From contig JBMFHR010000021.1 of NCBI GenBank assembly GCA_049976725.1, positions 1 through 15,878 of the forward strand: a stretch of DNA of 15,878 bases. The letters are read 5' to 3'. This DNA comes from Conexivisphaera sp049976725 (lineage in GTDB: Archaea > Thermoproteota > Nitrososphaeria > Conexivisphaerales > Conexivisphaeraceae). Position numbers and translations under genes: made by a program. Shown one piece after another: positions 7,013 to 14,120 of the stretch; within the stretch, counting starts at the first letter, position 1, and every line of letters begins with the position of its first letter. The notes beneath the pieces are model-generated. The model had not been told where the DNA came from and ran no database searches. It saw nothing but the letters and a program-made list of their open reading frames with translations.

Positions 7013-9574
7013 TCACTGGAAGAAGAACTCCTCGATGCTGGTCATGCCCATGACCTCCTCGAAGCTGTAGCCGAGGGCGTCCAGCAGCTGCTCGAACGTC
7101 GAGCGCAGGTACTCCACGTACTTGTCAACGTCTATGTCCTCGGGCCTCGCCATGGATAGGGGCTTCACGCCCACGCCGCCGGTCGTCTTCACGTACGAGA
7201 TTATGTCCCCGGGCTTCACGTCCTTCTTCTCCTTCAGCTGGAGGAGCCTCGCGGCCTTCACGTGCTGCGGCGTCGTGTCCTTGTACTGATCGATGGACTT
7301 GCTCAGCATCACGCGGAACGCGAGCTCCTCCAGGGGCACCTTCCTGTTCTTTATGTTCAGGTACGCCTGGCGGATCATGGCGCGGATCTCGGAGCTCGCG
7401 CGCTCGAAGTCCCTCTCGGAGTTCACGTTGGAGAGCACGTTCAGCACGTCGTAGAACACCCTCTTTATGTAGTCCGGGGTGTTGCTCTTCTTGCCCGTGA
7501 GGCCCTTGACTTCGACGCGCCCGTCCCTGTACACCCCTATGTAGTTCTTCTTCCTCTCGCTGAACGCGACGTAGCGGAACACCTTGTCGACCTCAAGGTC
7601 GATCCCCAGGGTGTCCTTCGCCCAGCCGGTCAGCGCCCTTATCTGCTCCTCGCTCGGCGCCCTGACGAAGAGAGAGTCCGTGTCCCCGTAGATCACCTCC
7701 AAGTTCATCTCCCTCGCGCGGTTCATGGTCTGGGTGATCGCCCACCTGCCGTAAGCCGTCGTCGCCTCCGCCACCGGGAGGTAGTAGAGCGCGAAGTTCT
7801 CGAACCCCATGACGCCGTAGCTCGCGTTCAGTATCACCTTGAGTGCCTGCGAGATCACGGAGTAGAACTCCTTCTCCTCCTCGGTCACCCCGGGCCTCTT
7901 CGAGAGCGCCTTGAAGTAGTCCACGCGTATGTCGCGGAGCGAGCCTATGAGCAGCGAGGTGATGCCGCGTCTGCGCTTGCAGACCCAGTGCTCGGTATCC
8001 GGGACGCGGCGCGCCGGGTCGGCGCGGCACTCCTCGTGCGGGCACCGGACGGTCTCGTACGATATGTTGTAGACCTTGATCACGCTCGGGTACAGGGAGG
8101 CGAAGTCCAGCACGACCACGTTGAAGTGGACGCCGGGGACAGGTTCCATGACGAGGCCGCCGCGGTACTTCTTGTCCTTTATCACCGCCTTCGAGTACGC
8201 CACCGACCTGGACTCCAGGTCCTCCTTCCTCGGGACGATGGCGCCCAGCCGCCTGTGCTCGAAGATCAGCAGGCTCCGGATCCAGTTCGAGACGCTCGTC
8301 CGCGCGACGTCCGCCATCGGCATCTTCGCGACCCTCATTATGGTCAGGAGGAGCTTCATCAGGAGATCCCCGTTGAACTCGGTGAGCCGGTACGTGAGCT
8401 CGGAGTCCGTGTAGTTGTAGTACGCGAGCATCTCGGTCGGGAGATCGCTGATTGACCCCTCGAACTCGACCTTCTCCATTCCCAGCAGGGCCTCCGCGAG
8501 CGCGTTCAGCGTGTGCTCGGTGTAGCGGTTGTTGAACGCGTAGCCCTGTATCGCGCGGTTGTTGAAGAACCTGTAGAGGTCGACGTGGACGCCGTGGCGG
8601 ACGTGCGCCTCGTTCCTCCCGAGCGATATCGGGATCGCCTCCTTGGGTATACCGAACTTCAGCGCGCGGTGGTAGAGGTAAGGGAGGTCGAAGTCGTCGC
8701 CGTTGAACGTGAGTATGACCGGGTAGTTCATCATGTCGTTGAAGAGCGCCAGCAGGAGCTCCTCCTCCGAGCTGAACGCCAGCTCCTCCACGTCCGGCGG
8801 CAGCCTGCGCTCCCCGACCTCCAGCTCAGGCCTCCTGAGGAGGTAGACGCGCTTTACGCCGTCGCTCCCCACCAGGGACGCGCTTATGACCTTCTGGTCC
8901 GCCTTCGCCGGATCCGGCACGCGGTCCATCTGCTCCGTGAACACCTCTATGTCGAGGGCCGCGCGCTTAATCCTGGGGAACGGCTGGCTGAGCACCCCAG
9001 CCCACTCCTCCACGTAGCGGCGGAACTCGGGCTCGACCCGCTCCAGCGCCCTCGCGAGCGCGGCGCGCACGTCGTCCGGGACCTCGAAGGACGCGGGCTC
9101 GACGATCCCCGATCTCACCGTGTAGAATGCCCCAGGATGAAGGCCCAGGTCGTAGATGTAGTTCAGGTAGTACGTTATGTCCGCCTCGTAGGCCTCCACG
9201 AGGTCGCGCAGTCCCCTCCTGGCGCCGGACCCGGAGACCGCGAGGGGATCGTCCACTATTATCTTGGTGAACTTCGCCCTCGCGTCGTTCAGCAGGTCCA
9301 GCTTCTCCTCCACCCTGAGCTCCAGCACGTCCTCCCTGTCACGCAGGTGGGCGAGGCCCTCCGGGGGCGTCCTGGTGTATAGGTACGGCTTGTGCCCCGT
9401 CCTGTCGTAGTAGAAGCGTATCTCGCCGGTCTCGGGAACGTAGAACTGCAGGTAAGCGAGCTTGCGCTGGCCGTCGTAGCCCGCGCCGATCAGGAGCGAC
9501 CTCGGGACGTCGTCGCTGTGCTCCGTGAGCCTGGACAGCCTCTCGATGAGCTGCGCGGGCGTAGGAGGATCCAC
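7013..9574 (-). CDS. polB: Family-B DNA polymerase, PolB1-like
   Basis: An 853-residue replicative-type polymerase with 3'-5' exonuclease. N-terminal domain 1-200. Exonuclease motifs are Exo I LDIEVF (207-212), Exo II NGDDFD (291-296) and Exo III YNYTD (386-390), so proofreading should be intact. Polymerase motif A is DFASLYPS (490-497), motif B is KVILNASYG (579-587) and motif C is YGDTDS (629-634). Cys511 and Cys516 (CPHEEC) with Cys532 form a possible structural zinc or disulphide site. The region around RVAKMPMADVARTSVSNWIR (414-433) resembles crenarchaeal PolB1/Dpo1. The C-terminus MTSIEEFFFQ looks like a sliding-clamp (PIP) peptide with Met in place of Gln. GTG start with a TATA-like box 29 nt upstream and no Shine-Dalgarno. 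No intein interrupts the conserved motifs. The agmatinase gene follows after 1 nt. Confidence 0.97.
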   Translation of the reverse strand: MDPPTPAQLIERLSRLTEHSDDVPRSLLIGAGYDGQRKLAYLQFYVPETGEIRFYYDRTGHKPYLYTRTPPEGLAHLRDREDVLELRVEEKLDLLNDARAKFTKIIVDDPLAVSGSGARRGLRDLVEAYEADITYYLNYIYDLGLHPGAFYTVRSGIVEPASFEVPDDVRAALARALERVEPEFRRYVEEWAGVLSQPFPRIKRAALDIEVFTEQMDRVPDPAKADQKVISASLVGSDGVKRVYLLRRPELEVGERRLPPDVEELAFSSEEELLLALFNDMMNYPVILTFNGDDFDLPYLYHRALKFGIPKEAIPISLGRNEAHVRHGVHVDLYRFFNNRAIQGYAFNNRYTEHTLNALAEALLGMEKVEFEGSISDLPTEMLAYYNYTDSELTYRLTEFNGDLLMKLLLTIMRVAKMPMADVARTSVSNWIRSLLIFEHRRLGAIVPRKEDLESRSVAYSKAVIKDKKYRGGLVMEPVPGVHFNVVVLDFASLYPSVIKVYNISYETVRCPHEECRADPARRVPDTEHWVCKRRRGITSLLIGSLRDIRVDYFKALSKRPGVTEEEKEFYSVISQALKVILNASYGVMGFENFALYYLPVAEATTAYGRWAITQTMNRAREMNLEVIYGDTDSLFVRAPSEEQIRALTGWAKDTLGIDLEVDKVFRYVAFSERKKNYIGVYRDGRVEVKGLTGKKSNTPDYIKRVFYDVLNVLSNVNSERDFERASSEIRAMIRQAYLNIKNRKVPLEELAFRVMLSKSIDQYKDTTPQHVKAARLLQLKEKKDVKPGDIISYVKTTGGVGVKPLSMARPEDIDVDKYVEYLRSTFEQLLDALGYSFEEVMGMTSIEEFFFQ

Positions 9575-9600
9575 GCTGCGGGGAAGCCGGCCGGCCCCCC

Positions 9601-9605
9601 TTTAA
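9601..9605 (-). promoter_or_regulatory. TATA-like box of polB
   Basis: The minus strand reads GGTTAAAGG, centred 29 nt upstream of the polB GTG at 9574. This implies a leader of only a few nucleotides. The intervening sequence is GC-rich with no Shine-Dalgarno. It faces away from the tyrS promoter in the same 85-nt divergent gap. Confidence 0.5.
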
Positions 9606-9632
9606 CCTTACGGGGCCAGGAGCGGAACGCAC

Positions 9633-9638
9633 ATTAAG
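9633..9638 (+). promoter_or_regulatory. TATA-like box of tyrS
   Basis: ACATTAAGG, centred about 25 nt upstream of the tyrS GTG at 9660, fits a leaderless transcript. It lies about 30 nt from the divergent polB box, so the two preinitiation complexes would be close neighbours. Confidence 0.5.
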
Positions 9639-9659
9639 GCACGCGGGGAGCGCAAAGGC

Positions 9660-10718
9660 GTGGACGCGGGACGGCGACTGGAGCTCGTGCTCAGGCCTCC
9701 CACGGAGGAGGTTATAGTCCCGGAGGAGCTCAGGGTGCTGCTCGAGACCGCGGAGAGGCCGAAGCACTACATAGGCATGGAGATCTCCGGGCCACTCCAC
9801 CTGGGGAGCCTGGTGGTGACGGGGTACAAGCTGAGGGACTTCCTGGAGGCAGGGTTCCGCACGACCGTGTTCCTGGCGGACTGGCACAGCTACCTGAATG
9901 ACAAGCTGGGCGGCGACTGGGACAGGATCAGGAAGGCGGCCAGGTACTACGCCGAGGCGTTCAAGGCTTTCGCGCCGGGCGTGGAGACGGTGCTCGGATC
10001 GGAGCTCTACGCCAGGACCCCCGAGTACTGGGAGTGGCTGGTCAGGTTCGCGAAGAGGGTGACGCTGGCCAGGGCATCGAGGACCCTGACCATAGCCGGC
10101 AGGAGGGCGGGCGAGAACTTGGACATGGACCAGTACATATATCCGCTGATGCAGGCCGTGGACATCAGGGCGCTCGACGTGGACGTGGCGCACGCGGGCA
10201 TGGACCAGAGGAAGGTGCACGTGCTGGCGAGGGAGGTGTTCCCGAAGCTCGGCTGGAGGAAGCCGATAGCGGTGCACCACCACCTGCTCCCGGGCCTCCA
10301 GGGTCCCAGATCCGAGGGGCTGGACGAGGACAGCGAGATGGACGTGAAGGTGTCCAGCAAGATGAGCAAGTCGAAGCCCGAGGGGGCGATATTCGTCCAC
10401 GATCCGCCCGAGGTAGTGGAGCGCAAGGTGATGGCCGCGTGGTGCCCCCAGGGCGTGGAGGAGAACAACCCGGTGCTGGAGATCGCCCGCTACATAGCCT
10501 TCAGGGACAGGCGCGAGCTCGTCGTCGAGAGGCCCCCGAAGTACGGCGGCGACGTCGCGTACGGCTCCTACGAGGAGCTGGCGAGGGATTTCAGGGAGGG
10601 CAGGCTGCACCCCATGGACCTCAAGAGGGCCATGGCCAGGGTCATCAACGAGGTAGTGGATCCGGTGAGGAGGATGCTGGCCGGCAACGAGGAGTACCTG
10701 AGGCTCCTCGGAGCGTGA
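9660..10718 (+). CDS. tyrS: Tyrosyl-tRNA synthetase, archaeal/eukaryotic type
   Basis: A 352-residue class I synthetase attaching tyrosine to tRNA-Tyr. The HIGH-like motif is PLHLGS (45-50), preceded by YIGMEISG (37-44). The KMSKS motif is complete at 234-238 in SSKMSKSKPEG. HAGMDQRKVHVLAREVFP (178-195) is a conserved block of archaeal TyrRS and carries amino-acid-binding residues. The length matches compact archaeal enzymes without a bacterial S4 domain. TrpRS, the closest relative, is less likely given the MDQRK block and size. The GTG start has no Shine-Dalgarno and sits 25 nt from a TATA-like box. It is transcribed divergently from polB. The Rpo12 gene begins 37 nt downstream with its own promoter-like box. 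Confidence 0.93.
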   Translation: MDAGRRLELVLRPPTEEVIVPEELRVLLETAERPKHYIGMEISGPLHLGSLVVTGYKLRDFLEAGFRTTVFLADWHSYLNDKLGGDWDRIRKAARYYAEAFKAFAPGVETVLGSELYARTPEYWEWLVRFAKRVTLARASRTLTIAGRRAGENLDMDQYIYPLMQAVDIRALDVDVAHAGMDQRKVHVLAREVFPKLGWRKPIAVHHHLLPGLQGPRSEGLDEDSEMDVKVSSKMSKSKPEGAIFVHDPPEVVERKVMAAWCPQGVEENNPVLEIARYIAFRDRRELVVERPPKYGGDVAYGSYEELARDFREGRLHPMDLKRAMARVINEVVDPVRRMLAGNEEYLRLLGA

Positions 10719-10725
10719 GGAACGC

Positions 10726-10731
10726 TTTTAA
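10726..10731 (+). promoter_or_regulatory. TATA-like box of the Rpo12 gene
   Basis: CTTTTAAG lies just after the tyrS stop, centred about 27 nt upstream of the TTG at 10756. The spacing is that of a leaderless archaeal promoter and supports the TTG start. Readthrough from tyrS is also possible. Confidence 0.45.
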
Positions 10732-10755
10732 GATGGCCCGGCTCCCGCCGAGCCG

Positions 10756-10914
10756 TTGTCGGAGCCCGGCGACGTGGTGTACGAGTGCGTCAGGTGCGGC
10801 GCCAGGGTCACTAAGAAGGAGCTCGACAGCTACCTGAGCGTGAAGTGCATCTGCGGATACAGGGTCTTCAGGAAGGTCAGGCCGGACGTCGTCAAGCAGG
10901 TGGCGGCGGTCTGA
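10756..10914 (+). CDS. rpoP: DNA-directed RNA polymerase subunit Rpo12 (RpoP/Rpb12-like)
   Basis: A 52-residue zinc-ribbon subunit of archaeal RNA polymerase. The pattern YECVRCG (9-15), a short linker with KKELDSYLSVK, then CICGYRVFRKVRP (31-43) and a basic tail ending KQVAAV matches Rpo12 in length and order. The second zinc knuckle reads C-I-C-G, with one residue between cysteines, where the family normally has C-x2-C-G. The reading frame is otherwise undisturbed. I chose TTG at 10756 because the TATA-like box is 27 nt upstream; a GTG at 10774 or 10777 would remove residues before YECVRC. The gene lies between tyrS and the mevalonate operon, on the same strand. A perfect hairpin sequence starts 5 nt after its stop. 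Confidence 0.88.
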   Translation: MSEPGDVVYECVRCGARVTKKELDSYLSVKCICGYRVFRKVRPDVVKQVAAV

Positions 10915-10919
10915 GCGGC

Positions 10920-10939
10920 GTTTAGACTACTGTCTAAAC
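10920..10939 (+). repeat. Perfect 8-bp inverted repeat, operator or hairpin
   Basis: GTTTAGAC, 4 bases (TACT), GTCTAAAC. It begins 5 nt after the Rpo12 stop and ends about 20 nt before the TATA-like box of the HMG-CoA synthase operon. It stands out as AT-richer than its surroundings. It could be an operator for a dimeric regulator of the mevalonate operon, or an RNA hairpin ending the Rpo12 message. No T-tract follows, which favours the operator reading slightly. Confidence 0.55.
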
Positions 10940-10960
10940 AGATTACGGCGCACCAAAGAC

Positions 10961-10967
10961 ATATTAA
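10961..10967 (+). promoter_or_regulatory. TATA-like box of the mevalonate operon
   Basis: AAAGACATATTAACTG provides a purine-rich BRE-like stretch followed by ATATTAA, centred 28 nt upstream of the TTG at 10992. No Shine-Dalgarno lies between them, so the transcript is predicted to be nearly or fully leaderless. Confidence 0.55.
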
Positions 10968-10991
10968 CTGTCCCGTCCGGCTACGGTCGGG

Positions 10992-12029
10992 TTGAGGACC
11001 AGTAAGCCCGTGTACATACTGGGCTACGGCGCGTACATACCCATCAGGCGCGTTCCGACGTCAGAGATAGCGAGGGTCTGGAGCGGGGAAGAGGGGGGGC
11101 CCAACGTGGAGAAGGCCGTTGCGTACGAGGACGAGGACGCCGCAACGATGGCCATAGAGTCCGCCAAGAGGGCTATGCGCATGGCCGGAGTGAAGGAGGT
11201 CGGCGCCATATTCGTAGGCACCGAGTCCAAGCCGTACGCCGTGAAGCCGACGAGCACGATAGTCGCCGAGGCGCTGGGCCAGAGGTACACGCTGGCCGCG
11301 GACCTCGAGTTCGCGTGCAAGGCCGCCACAGAGGGCCTGCACATAGTGGAGGGGCTCGTGGCCTCAGGGATGGTGAGGTCCGGGCTCGTCGTGGCGTCCG
11401 ACACGGCGCAGGGCAGGCCGGGGGACGACCTGGAGTACACGGCGGCCAGCGGCAGTGTGGCTTACGTGCTGGGCGACATGGTGACGGAGCCCGTGGCGAG
11501 GATAGATTACGGGGTCTCGTACGTGACGGACACGCCCGACTTCTGGCGCCGCCAGGGGGAACCCTACCCGCGCCACCTGGGCAGGTTCACCGGGGAACCG
11601 GCCTACTTCCATCACATAAAGTCCTCGGTCTCCAGGCTCATGGAGGAGACGGGCTACCGCCCCAGCGACTTCACCTACGCGATTTTCCACCAGCCGAACC
11701 CCCGCTTCCCGGTCACGGTCGGCCTGCAGCTGGGCTTCAGGATGGAGCAGCTGGAGCCGGGCCTCCTGAACGACAGGATAGGCAACACGTACTCGGCTAG
11801 CGCGCTGATGGGGCTCGCGGCGACCCTCGACGTGTCGAAGCCGGGCGACAGGATACTGCTGGCGAGCTTCGGCAGCGGGGCGGGCAGCGACGCGTTCGTG
11901 ATCGAGGTGCTGGACGGGATCGTGGGCAAGAGGAACGACTCCCACGTGACGGTGAGGAGCATGGTGGAGAGGCGCATGGAGATAGATTACGCCGAGTACG
12001 CGAGGTACAGGGGGAAGATCAGGCAATGA
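10992..12029 (+). CDS. Hydroxymethylglutaryl-CoA synthase, archaeal
   Basis: A 345-residue thiolase-fold enzyme condensing acetyl-CoA with acetoacetyl-CoA to HMG-CoA, the committed feed of the mevalonate pathway to archaeal lipids. The catalytic Cys is C109 in LEFACKAATEG. The His is H233 in FHQPNPRFP, and the Glu is probably E78 in GTESKPYAVKP. VYILGYGAYIP (7-17) and IGNTYSASALMGLAA (263-277) are further family blocks. Length fits the short archaeal form. The TTG start follows the TATA-like box spacing; GTG at residue 7 would also give a normal N-terminus (compare VGIVGYGAYVP-type starts). The 3' end overlaps the next ORF as ATGA. In methanogens this enzyme, thiolase and DUF35 form one complex that passes acetoacetyl-CoA between active sites, which is the expected context here. 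Confidence 0.95.
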   Translation: MRTSKPVYILGYGAYIPIRRVPTSEIARVWSGEEGGPNVEKAVAYEDEDAATMAIESAKRAMRMAGVKEVGAIFVGTESKPYAVKPTSTIVAEALGQRYTLAADLEFACKAATEGLHIVEGLVASGMVRSGLVVASDTAQGRPGDDLEYTAASGSVAYVLGDMVTEPVARIDYGVSYVTDTPDFWRRQGEPYPRHLGRFTGEPAYFHHIKSSVSRLMEETGYRPSDFTYAIFHQPNPRFPVTVGLQLGFRMEQLEPGLLNDRIGNTYSASALMGLAATLDVSKPGDRILLASFGSGAGSDAFVIEVLDGIVGKRNDSHVTVRSMVERRMEIDYAEYARYRGKIRQ

Positions 12030-13162
12030 GCGGGACCTACGTGAAGTCCGTCGAGCTGCTGCCGGTGGGGGATCACTGGGAGAAGTCCCTGCTGGACCTG
12101 GCCGCGGAGGCCGTCTCGGGGGTCATGGATAGGGCGGGGTGGCCTAGGGTGGACCTGCTCGTAGTGTCGAACATGCTGGCGGAGAGGTTGCTCGCTCAGG
12201 GACAGCTGGGAGCCATCGTGGCCGAGAGGGCCGGCCTTAGGGGGGTCAGGGCCGTGAGGGTGGAGGCCGGGCACGCCTCGGGCGGGGTGGCCGTGGCTAC
12301 CGCCCACCGCCTGGTCAGGAGCGGTGCCTTCGAGCGCGTGCTGGTCCTCGGCGTCGAGAAGATGAGGGACTCGGCGTCGGAGGACGCCCTGGAGGCGATG
12401 TCGGCGTCGGAGGACGCGGAGTACGTGCTCATGACCGGCGCGAACCTATACACGCTCGGCGCCCTCATGACCAGGCTGTACATGGACAGGTACGGCCTGC
12501 CGTACGAGGACCTCCTCAGGTTCCCCGTCATAGCCCACGAGAACGGCGCGAGGGCCGGCCACGCGCAGTTCAGGCGCCCCATAACGATCAAGCAGGCGCT
12601 GGAGTCCCCCATCGTGTCGGATCCGGTGAGGCTGATGGACTCCCCGCCGATGGGCGACGGCGCCGCGGCGATCCTCCTGGAGTCCAATCCCTCGGGGGCG
12701 CTGGCCGAGATCGCGTTCTCCGACTACGCCACGTCGAGCGTGAACTTCTATGCCAACGGGGACCCGCTATCGCTGCCTGCCCTCGGCAGCGTCGCCGGCG
12801 CCGCCAGGGCGCAGGGCCTGGATCCGGCGAGCGCCGATTTCCTGGAGCTCCACGATTCGTTCGGCGTCATGGCGGCTCTGGAGCTCGAGGAGCTGGGAGT
12901 TGCCGCCAGGGGGAGGGCCACTGCGCTGGCCAAGGAGGGATCGCTCTCGCTCGGAGGGGATCACCCGATATCCACGTTCGGCGGCATGAAGGCGAGGGGC
13001 TTCCCGGTGGGCGCCGCTGGCGTCTACCAGGTGGCCGAGGCGGCGCTGCAAGTGTCCGGCAACGCGGGACCCAATCAGGTGCAGGGCGCAGCCACCGGAG
13101 TGGCCGTCAACCTGGGCGGCTTCGGGGGGACCGCGGCCCTGACGATCGTCAGGAGGGTGTGA
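12026..13162 (+). CDS. Thiolase-fold protein (acetyl-CoA acetyltransferase position) lacking catalytic Cys and His
   Basis: A 378-residue SCP2-type thiolase-like protein in the slot normally held by acetyl-CoA C-acetyltransferase, between HMG-CoA synthase (4-nt overlap) and DUF35. The fold markers are clear: LVLGVEKM (106-113), ELHDSFG (274-280), GGMKARGFPVGAAG (319-332) and NLGGFGGTAALTIV (362-375). Two key residues differ. The nucleophile block usually reading ACASG is AGHASGG here (His83 where Cys is expected). The usual GHPVGATG reads GFPVGAAG (Phe326 where the catalytic His is expected). HD at 276-277 remains. Both codons (CAC, TTC) read cleanly, and no frameshift is evident. I infer it cannot act by the standard thiolase mechanism; it may be a structural partner, or do another reaction as in thiolase-like aldolases that pair with DUF35. 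A short SASEDA repeat lies at 116-131. Confidence 0.88.
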   Translation: MSGTYVKSVELLPVGDHWEKSLLDLAAEAVSGVMDRAGWPRVDLLVVSNMLAERLLAQGQLGAIVAERAGLRGVRAVRVEAGHASGGVAVATAHRLVRSGAFERVLVLGVEKMRDSASEDALEAMSASEDAEYVLMTGANLYTLGALMTRLYMDRYGLPYEDLLRFPVIAHENGARAGHAQFRRPITIKQALESPIVSDPVRLMDSPPMGDGAAAILLESNPSGALAEIAFSDYATSSVNFYANGDPLSLPALGSVAGAARAQGLDPASADFLELHDSFGVMAALELEELGVAARGRATALAKEGSLSLGGDHPISTFGGMKARGFPVGAAGVYQVAEAALQVSGNAGPNQVQGAATGVAVNLGGFGGTAALTIVRRV

Positions 13163-13164
13163 GC

Positions 13165-13563
13165 ATGGTGCTGCCGCCCATAGCCTACTGGAGATCGAAG
13201 CACAACTACTACTCGATGGTGGGGTCCGTCTGCAGGTCGTGCGGGAGCGCCTTCTATCCTCCTGTCAGGATGTGCCCGAAGTGCGGCAGCAGGGAGCTCG
13301 AGCCAGCGCCGATGCCGCAGGGGGGCAGGATCCTGAGCTACACGAGGACGATCGAGGTGGGGACGTCCTTCCGCAGGTACAGGCCGCTCACGTTCGGCCT
13401 GGTGGAGCTGGACAACGGCGCGGTCGTGCTGGGGCAGCTGGTGGACTTCGGCGAGGACGAGCTGAAGCCGGGGGCGCGCGTGAGGGCCGTGATAAGGAAG
13501 CTGAGGGAGGACGGGACGGACGGAATAATCTACTACGGGCTGAAGTTCGCGCCCGAGCGCTGA
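13165..13563 (+). CDS. DUF35 zinc-ribbon/OB-fold protein of the mevalonate operon
   Basis: A 132-residue protein with an N-terminal rubredoxin-like zinc ribbon (CRSCG at 23-27 and CPKCG at 37-41, spaced as C-x2-C...C-x2-C) and a C-terminal OB fold (about 55-130). In characterised archaeal complexes DUF35 bridges thiolase and HMG-CoA synthase and helps hold CoA intermediates. The same partner family also activates thiolase-like aldolases. I chose ATG at 13165, with AGGAGG 8 nt upstream; GTG at 13159 would overlap the thiolase stop (GTGA) but has the Shine-Dalgarno too close. Its last 31 nt overlap the convergent Nudix gene on the other strand. N-terminal IAYWRSKHNYY is a common DUF35 opening helix. 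Confidence 0.92.
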   Translation: MVLPPIAYWRSKHNYYSMVGSVCRSCGSAFYPPVRMCPKCGSRELEPAPMPQGGRILSYTRTIEVGTSFRRYRPLTFGLVELDNGAVVLGQLVDFGEDELKPGARVRAVIRKLREDGTDGIIYYGLKFAPER

Positions 13564-14090
13564 AGCCTCACGAGGCCGCGCCTCGCGGCCACCAGCAGCA
13601 CGATGGCCATCGTCTTCGCGTCCCTGATGCCGCCCGAGAGTGCCCTGGAGAGGAGCTCCTCGAACGGCATCTCTATCACGCTTATGTCCTCGTCAGGCTC
13701 GGGCGCCGACGGGCCCCTCCTGGAGACCCTCACCAGATACAGGTGTATCCTCTCGCTGCTGTAGCCGGGCGCCAGGAAGACCTCGCCCAGGCGCTCCAGC
13801 CCGTCGGGCTCGTAGCCGGTCTCCTCCCTGAGCTCCCTCGTCACGCACTCGTCGGGGGACTCGCCGGGCTCCAGCGTGCCCGCGGGCACCTCGAGGAGCC
13901 TCGAGCCGGCTGCGTGCCTGTACTGCTCAACCAGAACCACCGACCCGTCGGGCTTCTCGGGCAGGAACGCGACGGCACCGGGATGCTCCACGACGTCGCG
14001 CACGATCTCGCCGCCAGGCGTCCTCAGCACGTCGCGCCTGACCGAGAATATCCTCCCCGAGAACACGCGCTCGGACCTCACTACGTCCAC
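13533..14090 (-). CDS. nudF: Nudix hydrolase, ADP-ribose pyrophosphatase-like
   Basis: A 185-residue Nudix enzyme resembling ADP-ribose diphosphatases (NudF/NUDT5 group), which clear ADP-ribose and related nucleotide sugars. The box is canonical: G71-x5-E77-x7-REx2EExGY (85-93), in AGTLEPGESPDECVTRELRE. The flanking HPGAVAFLPEKPDGSVVLVE (36-55) and QYRHAAGSRLLEVPAGTLE are typical of this subgroup, as is the LAPGYSSERIHLYL block after the box. GTG start at 14090, 27 nt from a TATA-like ATTAAT, suggests a leaderless transcript separate from surE; GTG three codons later is a close alternative. The 3' end (TAG) overlaps the DUF35 gene by 31 nt in convergent orientation, so both messages share a complementary tail. 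Confidence 0.93.
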   Translation of the reverse strand: MDVVRSERVFSGRIFSVRRDVLRTPGGEIVRDVVEHPGAVAFLPEKPDGSVVLVEQYRHAAGSRLLEVPAGTLEPGESPDECVTRELREETGYEPDGLERLGEVFLAPGYSSERIHLYLVRVSRRGPSAPEPDEDISVIEMPFEELLSRALSGGIRDAKTMAIVLLVAARRGLVRLQRSGANFSP

Positions 14091-14113
14091 GCCCGGCTGG
14101 GGCCGGCGCCCGG

Positions 14114-14120
14114 AATTAAT
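14114..14120 (-). promoter_or_regulatory. TATA-like box of the ADP-ribose pyrophosphatase-like gene
   Basis: The minus strand reads GGATTAATTCC, overlapping the TAA stop of surE and centred 27 nt upstream of the GTG at 14090. There is no Shine-Dalgarno in the GC-rich spacer. Confidence 0.5.

Noticed and set aside
7262..9382. Long plus-strand frames opposite polB
   Set aside because: They are compositional shadows of the DNA polymerase, with no domain-like pattern.
7013..9574. Intein in DNA polymerase
   Set aside because: Motifs A, B and C are uninterrupted and the protein has normal length.
9339..10610. 423-residue minus-strand frame across polB start and tyrS
   Set aside because: It runs antisense to tyrS and over the divergent promoter, is His/Arg/Pro rich and shows no family features.
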